Assembly: GCF_020536995.1 (NCBI RefSeq)
Contig: NC_068366.1
Span: 34,152,111 to 34,216,110 of the forward strand
Source: Dreissena polymorpha
Lineage: Eukaryota; Mollusca; Bivalvia; Myida; Dreissenidae
Direction of reading: 5' to 3'
DNA length: 64,000 nt
Made by a program: the position numbers and the translations under genes
Notes under the pieces: model-generated
Database searches by the model: none
Told to the model about the DNA's origin: nothing
Seen by the model: the letters and a program-made list of their open reading frames with translations, nothing else
Part shown: piece after piece, positions 10,900-21,084 of the stretch
Numbering within the stretch: the stretch's first letter is position 1
How the letters are laid out: each line of letters starts with the position of its first letter

Positions 10900-12305
10900 G
10901 TCGGCAGTCTCTTAGATCCGGTCGTCTGTCCATGAGATCCGGTCTCCTGTCCATAAGATCCAGTCGCCTGTCCATGAAATCCGGTCGCATGTCCATGAGA
11001 AACGGTAGCCTGTACATAAGATCCGGTCGCATGTCCATGAGATCCGGTCGCCGGTCCATTAGATCCGGTGGCATGCCCATGAGATTCGGTCGACAGTCCA
11101 TGAGAAACGGTCGGCAGTCCATGAGGTCCGGTCGGCAATCCATGACATCCGGTCGACAGTCCATGACATCCGGTTGCCTGTCCATGATATCCGGTCGCCT
11201 GTCCATGAGACCCGGTCGACAGTCAATGACATCCGGTCGGCAGTCCGTGAAATCCGGTCGGCAGTCCATGACTTCCGGTCGACAGTCCATGAAATAAAGT
11301 CGCCAGTCCATGAGGTCCGGTAGGCAGTCCATGAGATACGCCCGACAGTCCATGAGATTCGGTCGCCTGACAATGAGATCCGGTCGCCTTTCCATGAGAT
11401 CCGGTCGCCTGTTCATGAGATCCGGTCGCATTTCAATGAGATCCGGTCGCCTGTACATAAGATTCGGTCGCCTGTCCATGACATCCGGTCGCCTGTCCAT
11501 GAGATCCGATTCGACAGTCCATGACATCCGGTCAGCAGTCCATGAGGTCCGGTCGGCAGTCCATGACATCCGGTCGACAGTCCATGAGATACGGTCGCCT
11601 GTCCATGAGGTCCGGTCGGAAGTCCATGAGAATCGATCGAAAATCCATTACATCCGGTCGCATGTTCATGAGATCCGGTCGTCTGTCCATGAGATCCGGT
11701 CGCCTGTCCATGAGATCCGGTCGCCTGTCCATGAGATCCGGTCGCCTGTCCATGAGGTCCGGTCGGCAGTCGATGAGATCCGGTCGACAATCCATGACAT
11801 CCGGTCGCCTGTCCATGAGATCCGATCACTTTTCCATGAGAACCGGTGGCCTGTCCATGAGATCCGGTGGCCTGTCCATGAGATCCGGTCGCCTGTCCAT
11901 GAGATTCGGTCGCCTTTCCATGAGATCCGGTCGGCAGACCATGTTATCTGGTCGGCAGTCCATGAAATCCAGTCTCCTGTCCATGAGATCCGGTCGCCTG
12001 TCCATGAGATTCGGTCGCCTGTCCATGCGACCCGGTAGCCTGTCCATGAGATCCGGTCGCCTGGCCATGAGACCCGGTCGCCTGTCCATGAGATCATGTC
12101 GCCTGCCCATGAGATTCGGTCGTCTGTCCATGAGATCCGGTCGGCAGACCATGAGATCTGGTCGGCAGTCTATGAGCTCCAGTCTTCTGTCCATGAGATC
12201 CGGTCGCATGTCCATGAGATCTGGTCGGCAGTCCATGAGATCCGGTTCGCAGTCCATGAGATCCGGCCGCTTGTCCATGAGATCCGTTCGGCAGTCCCTG
12301 AAAAG
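10900..12305. repeat. 21-bp minisatellite array, about 65 units
   Basis: Tandem variants of a 21-bp unit whose core is GGTCGCCTGTCCATGAGAT. Variants alternate CGCCTG with CGGCAG, CGACAG and CGCATG. Because 21 is a multiple of three and the common unit lacks stops, long frames stay open on both strands. They encode heptapeptide repeats such as MRSGRLS, VHEIRSP (plus) and MDRRPDL, ISWTGDR (minus). That frames on both strands are equally open, and that unit differences look random with respect to codon position, argues for non-coding satellite rather than a protein. About 1.4 kb long. Confidence 0.9.
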
Positions 12306-12309
12306 TCGC

Positions 12310-13215
12310 TGATTAGAAGTGTTTTTATCAAGAATAAAAAAATGACATTTTTGTGATTTCTTTTTTAATCCGATAAACAAATATATGCTTATCATTATAA
12401 AATTCATCGCAGCAATATAGATTAGATAAACATTTAAGGAAAAAAATCTGTGAAATGAGTTTTGAAGTCGATCGTCGTTTCTGCGAATATTTTAATAAGC
12501 GGTACATCCATGTAACGAATTCTGCCACTGCCCCTGGGCGGTAATGTTTTTTTTTAAATAAATACAAAAATCAGGATTTGGTGATGTCTTTCAAGGAACA
12601 TTTTGACACTCAACAACAACTTGATGTCATCTCAATACGGTAATGCATATTAAGAACAGTTTGTCATGAAGTTGTATTGTATTTTTAAACGTGTGAGTTC
12701 ACCATTTCAGTTTTATTCTGTACAAAATCTACGCGCTATCACAAGGGACTCGTTTGCCACTTCAGCTCACCTTGTGTGATACGCCGTGCAAATTCGACGC
12801 TTCGAAAGTAAAACAACGGTTTAGTAAGATCACGATAGGTGAGTTTTAAACGGACCCCATCAGTAACGTTTGTGCGCGCTTTTATCTCTTTGTCGACCTC
12901 CCCGTGTATGCACGTTATGCGGACATAAAATTGCACGCGAACATATCATGTTGTACATTCGGCACATATATTAAGTTTGATGCCGATGTCTTAAGCAATC
13001 ATCCAATATAGAATGCGTTTTGTGGAACAACCCACAGTTTGGTATAACTTTATCATCATCACCACTTAACTATAATTAACAGATTGATACATGCAGCCAC
13101 ATGGCACAGAGTCTTAAACGTTCGTGTGTAACATCGTATTTTTGTCATCTACATGACTTGTTTTTAACTAATAACCTTCTTGCCCAAAGTGGCAAATCCC
13201 GGGAGTCACATGATC
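12310..13215. other. no supported gene; one possible exon-like frame at 12739-12936 (-)
   Basis: The minus frame at 12739-12936 encodes VQFYVRITCIHGEVDKEIKA and continues with a GC-richer, protein-like composition ending near RRITQGELKW. A GTGAGC donor-like site follows the ITQ codons near 12770. I do not recognise the family and see no strong acceptor, so it is not called as a gene. Confidence 0.3.
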
Positions 13216-13219
13216 ATAC

Positions 13220-13960
13220 AAGCTTATATATTAATTAGTTCTTCTTGAATGCTCTGAGCTTTTATAAGTAGATACGTACAGCTCACAGTTCTTCTTGTTA
13301 ACCCATTTTTTCATGTCAAAAATTATGTCTTATATGTATGTCTATAAAATCGAGTTCAAACAACCTAATACATCGTTACAAACACAATACCTGTTATTAC
13401 CGATATCAATTTGTGAGTGAATTGTGGAGAAATACTCAAAACAAAAACTGTATCCAAAAAACCGTTATCAAACCAAAAGCCGAAGTTTTGAAATGCCGAT
13501 TCTATCTAGCTTACGGATGTTCCGGAGCTAGTCGGTATATTACGATTGGTAGATTAGACACGAGATCTTTCTTGCCGAGGATTCCGGAGATCGTCTATAG
13601 CGTATCTTCAAAGTCGGAATTACTCGGAATACTCGGCTTTGTCCATTGCAAAAACATATACATTTAAAAGAACCGTTGACGTGTTTGAAACTTTGGATTA
13701 ATATCAACATTATGCGAGCTTAACATATCATGTAAGTTGTTTTTATTTGCGCATTATGGATATATTTCCGATCTATTTGTGTTTATTTATGCCAGAAAAT
13801 AGTTTATGTGGCTAATATTTCCGATAAAACTGCCGCCCGGATTCTAGGCGGCGAGTTTCTATGGAAAATCGGGTTGTCAGTTGCAACTCCCAGCGACCCG
13901 GAGGGTCAATTGCTGGGAGTTGTATTATTGCAACTAATATATTAATATAACTACCGGTAA
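13220..13960 (+). repeat. duplicated block, copy B (partner at 4376-5720)
   Basis: Colinear with 4376-5720 but without the two MITEs found there, so it serves as the empty-site reference for both. It also contains the imperfect palindrome CAACTCCCAGCGACCCGG... TGCTGGGAGTTG. A frame at 13338-13667 runs through it but has no recognisable motif and is not conserved as a frame in copy A. Confidence 0.68.
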
Positions 13961-14630
13961 TGTAGTTAAAAAGTTTGTTTAAACATTGCTCACTGCACAC
14001 AATAGACCAGTTTCACAATACTACCGCTGTTGCTATTTTAAGATATCATGTGACGCGTCGAATTTCCGAACGAGGCTGAAGAAGATCTTTGGCGGAGTAT
14101 GGCAAGCGGTTCGGCGCATAATCCCAAGAAACTAGGTTTCTCATGAGAACCTAGGTTCTCAGAATGAGAACCTAGGTTCTCGCTTGAAGATTGCACATGA
14201 CTTCAAGAACCCAAGTTTTCAAATGAGAACCTAGGTTTTCATGAGAACCTAGGTTCTCATTTGAAAACCTAGGTTTTCATGAGAACCTAGGTTCTCAGAA
14301 TGAGAACCTAGGTTCTCATGAAAAACCTAGTTTCTTCGGATTATGCGTCGAACTGCTTGCCATATCCGTGGTTTTCATTTGGGAACCATAGGTTCTCTGA
14401 GAACCTAGGTTCTCTGAGAACCTAGGTTTTCAGAGAACCTAGGTTCTCATGAGAACCTAGGTTCTCATTATGAGAACCAAGGTTCTCATAGAACCTAGGT
14501 TCTCTGAAAACCTAGGTTCTCTGAAAACCTAGGTTCTCATAGAACCTAGGTTCTCATAGAACCTAGGTTCCATGAAAACCTAGGTTCTCTGAGAACCTAG
14601 GTTTTCAGAGAACCTAGGTTTTCAGAATTA

Positions 14631-15388
14631 CGCGTCGGACGGCGTAAACTTGATCGTTTGGAATACGGGACACATATTATTCAGGGCGCAGGATCAATAG
14701 TGTTCACATATGATTACACACGGGCTGGACAGAATGAAAACACGCCGTTAAGAACATTATTTTTGCAGATATCTCAAGTTATTGAAATATGTTTGCAAAG
14801 TCTTTAGCGCATAAGTTTTTTTGCAGTGTTGCCGATATCTTACGATTGAATAATACATTATTACACATAATCAATAGAGATAAAACTTGTATTTTATACC
14901 ATAATGATTGCTTCCTACATGTAGGTCACAGACATACTTAAAATAGAAAACTGTACCGTACAGTCGTTTGAGGCCCGAGCAAGGGAACTGAATATTTGAA
15001 ACTTATTTAATGCTGTAACAATGTATTATGTAACGATTGATCTGAATTTTTAGTCTCAAAATAATATTTACAATAAAAGATGAATTTCATAAACAGTTCA
15101 ATTTTTTATTAACGTGTTCAGACCAATGTCGACCGATTACTTTACTAATTTCATTCCTCAAGAACACCCATGCACGGAAACATGAACAAGAGGCGGTCAC
15201 CGACGGCTAATGCCTGTTGTCACAAATATTCAACAGATAAGTTTCGTAGAATATTACTGAGCATTGTCTGAACATTGTTCAGAAAATGCTCTTGGGGAGA
15301 AACATTCACGGTTTCACGCCTATTTCTATTCATTTTACACATATGCCGCCAGCGTGTACCAAGCAATGGGAGACAACTGGAGGTTAAT
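14631..15388 (+). repeat. unique spacer segment, tandem copy 1
   Basis: Begins TTACGCGTCGGACGGCGTAA and runs about 760 bp to the next TATGGCAAGG end. It matches 16179-16939 with only scattered substitutions (for example TTGATCG versus TTGCTCG near the start), clearly above 95% identity by eye. Non-coding. Confidence 0.88.
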
Positions 15389-16178
15389 TATGGCAAGGGG
15401 TTCGACGCATAATCCCAAGAAACTAGGTTTCTCATGAGAACCTAGAACCTAGGTTTATGAAATCCCAAGAAACCAGGTTTCTCACGAGAACCTAGGTTCT
15501 CATTTGAAAACCTTGGTTTACGCTTGAGAACCTGGGTTCTCATGAGAAACTAGGCTTTTCATGAGAACCTAGGTTCTCATAGACAAATAGAACTTAGGTT
15601 CTCATGAGAACCTAGGTTCTCATTCTGAGAACTTAAGTTCTCGTTTGGTATCCAAGGTTTTCACAAGAACCTAGGTTCTCATTTGAAAGCCTAGGTTCTC
15701 ATGAGAACCTAGGTTCTCATTTGAAAACCTAGGTTCTCATGAGAACCTAGGTTCTCATTCTGAGAACCTAGGTTCTCATGAGAAACCTAGTTTCTTGGGA
15801 TTATGCGTCGAACCGCTTGCCATACATGGCGTCAAGAACCCAAGTTTTAAAATGAGAACCTAGGTTTTCATGAGAACCTAGGTTCTCATGAAAAACCTAG
15901 TTTCTTGGGATGAGTCGAACTGCTTGCAATATCCGTGGTTTTTATTTGGGAACCATAGGTTCTCTGAGAACCTAGGTTCTCTGAGAACCTAGGTTTTCAG
16001 AGAACCTAGTTTCTCATGAGAACCTAGGTTCTCATTATGAGAACCAAGGTTCTCATAGAACCTAGGTTCTCATGAGAACCTAGGTTCTTTGAAAACATAG
16101 GTTCTCTGAGAACCTAGGTTCTCTGAAAACATAGGTTCTCTGAGAACTTAGGTTTTCAGAGAACCTAGGTTTTCAGAA

Positions 16179-16939
16179 TTACGCGTCGGACGGCGTAAAC
16201 TTGCTCGTTTGGAATACGGGACACATATTATTCAGGGCGCAGGATCAATGGGGTTCACATATGATTACACACGGGCTGGACAGAATATAAACACGCCGTT
16301 AAGAACTTTATTTTTGCAGATATCTCAAGTTATTGAAATACGTTTGCAAAGTCTTTAGCGCATAAGTTTTTCTTGCAGTGTTGCCGATATCTTACGATTG
16401 AATAATACATTATTACACATAATCAATAGAGATAAAACTTGTATTTTATACCATAATGATTGCTTCCTACATGTAGGTCACAGGCATACTTAAAATAGAA
16501 AACTGTACCGTACAGTCGTTTGAGGCCCGAACAAGGGAACTGAATATTTGAAACTCATTTAATGCTGTAACAATGTATTATGTAACGATTGATCTGAATT
16601 TTTAGTCTTAAAATAATATTAACAATTAAAGATGTATTTCATAAACAGTTCAATTTTTTATTAACGTGTTCAGACCAATGTCGACCGATTACTTTACTAA
16701 TTTCATTCCTCAAGAACACCCATGCACGGAAACATGAACAAGAGGCGGTCACCGACGGCTAATGCCTGTTGTCACAAATATTAAACAGATAAGTTTTGTA
16801 GAATATTACTGAGCATTGTCTGAACATTGTTCAGAAAATGCTCTTGTGCAGAAACATTCACGGTTTCACGCCTATTTCTATTCATTTTTCACATATTCCG
16901 CCAGCGTGTACCAAACAATGGGAGACAACTGGAGGTTAA
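16179..16939 (+). repeat. unique spacer segment, tandem copy 2
   Basis: Second copy of the 14631-15388 segment, offset by 1548 bp. High identity indicates a recent tandem duplication covering one spacer plus its adjoining palindromic arrays. Confidence 0.88.
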
Positions 16940-17446
16940 TTATGGCAAGGGGTTCGACGCATAATCCCAAGAAACTAGGTCTCTCATGAGAACCTAGGTT
17001 CTCATGAGAACCTAGGTTTATGAAATCCCAAGAAACCAGGTTTCTCACGAGAACCTAGGTTCTCATGAGAACCAAGGTTTATGAAATCCCAAGAAACCAG
17101 GTTTCCCATGAGAACCTAGGTTCTCATGAGAACCTAGGTTCTCATTTGAAAACCTTGGTTTACGCTTGAGAACCTAGGTTCTCATGAGAAACTAGGCTTT
17201 TCATGAGAACCTAGGTTCTCATAGACACATAGAACTTAGGTTCTCATGAGAACCTAGGTTCTCATGAGAACCTAGGTTCTCATTCTGAGAACTTTAGTTC
17301 TCGTTTGGTATCCTAGGTTTTCACAAGAACCTAGGTTCTCATTTGAAAACCTAGGTTCTCATGAGAACCTAGGTTCTCATTCTGAGAACCTAGGTTCTCA
17401 TGAGAAACCTAGTTTCTTGGGATTAGGCGTCGAACCGCTTGCCATA

Positions 17447-18325
17447 GCGGAGAATATCGATGATTATAAATCAGTTAATTTTTATTTATTAGATTCGGGA
17501 TTTTCATGAGCAATTACGGCAAATATATGCATACATGCATTTGTGGTTTAGTCAATAAATTTATGAGGGGTTACAAACTAAACATTCTTACACCTAAGTC
17601 ATATTTCAAAGCCATAGTATGTAGTACCACTAGATCTAGTGCATACGTGTATATACATTTTTATTTAATCTTTACTTAAAGATACCGATGATCATCAGAG
17701 CAAATGTGATTTGAAGAATAAACATTGATAATTGCACAAAACAAAGATATACATAAGTCGTATACTACAAAACTAATTATATAACTTAAATTCTCAAAGG
17801 TATGTTTGTTAGTCTGTAATATTTTTCATGAACGATCGAAAGTGTACAATGTGTTTTAGCTCAATCATAAGAAAAAAACGCAATAGAAAATGCAAAGCAC
17901 ATGACACTATTTAAATGTTCTGTCATTTTCCCTTTTACTTGAATTATTGCTCTTTTACAGTGAAAGACAATATTGAAGAATTATTTTTGTAAAAACAACG
18001 AACTTGGAGCAACCTGAACAGTCTATGCATGCACCTTGATTTCTCTTTAAACGTGATTATGAGTGATGAAATATTTCACTTTATGTCATAAATCTCTTTT
18101 GTCTGTATTTTCTGAAAAAATATTTAACCCCGTTGTGCTCAACGAAAATGCTTGTTTTAATTTTGTTCTTCCATACACTAACGAACACACTTTGTAAGAC
18201 TACGCTATAACGGAGTTTTATTTTAGCGGTGTCCGCTTAATATATTTCGTGTTAAGAATAAAATTTTATAAATACTTCAAATGTATAGGTATTAAGCACT
18301 TAATTATGTATTCGAACATTCTTTC
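17447..18325. other. gene-free AT-rich stretch
   Basis: No coding segment, RNA gene or clear repeat was recognised. Confidence 0.5.
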
Positions 18326-18328
18326 ACA

Positions 18329-18893
18329 AGGACAATCGTTCCTACGCTAATTTTAACAAGGCGGATATTCGTTCATACGTTGTTTTAACTACCCGGACAT
18401 TCATTCCCACGCTTTTTTGACATCCCGGATAATCGTTCCTACATTATTTTGACAGACCGGATATACGCTACTACATAATTTTCACGCCCCTATTTCTGCA
18501 AAGTTTCGCAAGTACAGATCTCAGTGTAAGTCGATATATTCGAATAGTTTTAACGTTATGACTCTCATGATCACGATAAAGTCTTAAAGCAGTATAAAGT
18601 ATAACACAAAATATAAGAAAAAAATATAACAAACTATTTTAATAACGACACATTAAAATACCGGATAAAATGCCCTGAGTGTCATATTATTTTGATAACA
18701 TGTGATAATAATGGCCGGGATAGCAATTATTCAGGAACCAATATCCGGGCTGGCAAAATAGCGAATGAACGAATGTCCGGGCAGTCAAAATTATGTAGGA
18801 ACCATTATCCGCATTGTCAAAAATAACGAAGGCACGAATATTCAGGTTGTCAAAAAAAACAACAACATAGGAACGAATGTCCGCCTGTGTGGA
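18329..18893. repeat. fold-back structure: inverted arrays of a 32-bp unit
   Basis: Left arm 18329-18485 holds about five tandem units like CGGACATTCATTCCCACGC followed by a T-run and GACATCC. The right arm, about 18712-18893, holds about five units of the same sequence in reverse complement (for example GAACGAATGTCCG). The arms are separated by about 225 bp of unrelated AT-rich DNA. The layout resembles Foldback-type elements or MITEs with tandem subrepeats in their inverted ends. An open frame across the right arm (18687-18983, minus) only reflects the repeat. Confidence 0.75.
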
Positions 18894-21084
18894 ACATAGG
18901 CTAAGACGAATGCACTTATTATGATTACACTGGCTAATATCTATACAGTATTTAGTTTGAGTATTTGGCCTTACATTAGTCATGAAGATTACAAATGGCT
19001 ACGTAATACTAAACTACCACGATAAGACATTGGGTATCATAAATGATGTTCAATGATCAGGCATCTACCACGGGTGGTTTATGCTGGTATTTAGTATTGT
19101 CTGCACAGTATCTGCTCATAACGAGATAACGGGTTTGTGCTGAACACAGGGGCTATTAAACCACAGATGTATCAATAAACAAGATATATCTTAATTCAAA
19201 CAGCGCGATTAAAAAAGCTCTAACAAAGCGTGTCAAATGTGTGCAAAAAATGAAGAAAAACAAGTACGTAAATCAAGAAAATGTATTTAATGTATTGACA
19301 CTTACAATGTGAAGTACGTATTTATTACTTATTCTGACAATGTCATATTGTGTTTTCTTAATCATTACTAGCGCAAGATAGTTGTATCAACGTTCTACAT
19401 ATTGCGACAAGCGTCGCTAAGGTCACTATTGTGTCAACATTCATATATATATATATGTAGTAAATAATATGGTCCGATAAATCACATTCCCACTGCGTCC
19501 TATTTAGAACACAATTAAAATATTAAGGTTGTGTGAAGTAGAATTTTATTTTAATGCAATGGGAAACTCCTAAACTTGACTGGAACACAACAGTATTGGT
19601 CTTTTGTGAAGTTCATTAATTTAGCCGCAGGTTATCATATCCAACGGACTTTGATGCCTGCTAAAGAGCTGATTTAAAAAACTGGACCTTTCATTGGCAT
19701 GATCAGACCTACGAAAGACAGCTATACTTGCGTTTGATTTCAATGAGTTATTTGTCACTCAAAATGTGTATTTCTTCCCTGGTGCAATGTTTCATACTCC
19801 ATGTGAACATCATCATCTAGGAATTTCCTTGCTGATATTCCATTAACTTAAAAACGAAATAATTTATTCATTATAAATGCTTTTTGTTTCAGTCTTTATG
19901 TATAACTTACCACATAATTATACGACAAACAAACAATACTTTTAAACTTGGACACACACGTCAATGTATTCTATATAAACTGTGTGCAATGTCTCTAACC
20001 TGTATGTACCGTTTCAACTGCATGCACTCTTTCTGAGAGGCTGTTTTCCACACGGAATACTTGCAGAATAGTGTAACGCAATAGCATATTTGTAACACAA
20101 GATCTTATTCCGTAAATCATTCGCATCTTCCCTTCCGAAATTCAAGTTGCTTTCTTCAATATCTGTGTTGTTTTCATCTACAGGTGGTATCAGGTGTTTC
20201 TATTGACACACAATGGTACAAGTATATATGTTTTCTCTCATATTGTGCGAATTATAATCAAACAAATATTTTGATAGTTACGATGCTACACTTGGTAGTT
20301 CTTCAGATAGGTTTTGTAACTAAATATGGAGCATTGAATCATACCCTGTCATTTGAAATGGTTTTAGATGACTATCGCGTATGCTTAATATAAAACATTG
20401 GGCTGGCAAGGGTGGTGTGATATAATCATCTTGTAAAAAGTATAAGCAAGTAATTTATTTAACCTAAAAAAGCCTGAATTAATTAGAACACCGAACAACA
20501 CAATTTTGAAACCATAAATACTTTATCCAAACAGGATTGCAACAAAACAATCAAATGATTTATACCTCATTCACAAGTAAGCAATAAATAATCCGTTTAC
20601 TAGTTTGGCATTATTTAAAACTCAGATCCTGAATAATACGCATCAACATAACGATATTCGCCAACAAGCGCTCGTTTCTCACTTTTTGGACTGGTTACTG
20701 ACGACCAAATAGTTAACATAATCAAGTGATAAGCTCGATTTCCATATTAAAGATTTTATATCTAATTACTGATCTTTTTAATGTTAAGCTAAATGTTAAT
20801 TTAATTGGCAAAATAAAGTATCGAATAGTCTTTTAAGAAACTCACAGTCACATTCAGCAAAACGTTTTTATAAGTTTTAATGATAAAACTTGACAGCGGC
20901 GAATTTCCTATTGTTGTTGAGGTAGTTTTCTTTGAAATATATACTTTTGCGAGTTTGAGATGACAAACCACTATAAGGGGTCACATCTTTCCAAATAAAT
21001 AATGTCTTTGCTGTACATTTGTGTTGAGTTTCATTGAACACACTTGTATGAAACAAAAAAGACAATAATCGCTACATGTTACAA
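18894..21084. other. gene-free AT-rich stretch downstream of the SMB-domain gene
   Basis: Short open frames only (for example 20184-20393 plus), none with motifs or splice context. A short TATATA run sits at about 19444-19457. Confidence 0.5.

Larger units (their letters stand above)
14098..17446. mobile_element. inverted-end element filled with palindromic AACCTAGGTT minisatellite, internally duplicated
   Basis: The outermost 64 bp at each end are inverted repeats starting TATGGCAAGCGGTTCG, with about two mismatches. The block is flanked by a direct repeat GCGGAG (before 14098 and after 17446), consistent with a 6-bp target duplication. Inside are dozens of units based on GAGAACCTAGGTTCTC, itself a perfect palindrome, in stretches 14130-14335, 14385-14630, 15400-15800, 15835-16178 and 16960-17430. 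Additional internal copies of the terminal sequence end at 14364 and 15824 and start at 15389 and 16940. Two nearly identical unique segments (14631-15388 and 16179-16939) alternate with the palindromic arrays. No protein-coding capacity was seen. Transposon class unknown. Confidence 0.75.

Noticed and set aside
10832-12407. Long open frames on both strands (up to 263 codons) with heptapeptide repeats
   Set aside because: They are produced by the 21-bp period of the minisatellite; frames overlap on both strands and have no signal, domain or splice context.
14098-17446. Possible CRISPR-like array because of regular palindromic repeats
   Set aside because: Eukaryotic context, no unique spacers of constant length and no cas genes; the repeat is a palindromic minisatellite.
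18687-18983. 98-codon minus frame with internal DNADIRSY-like repetition
   Set aside because: It only mirrors the 32-bp units of the fold-back arm.
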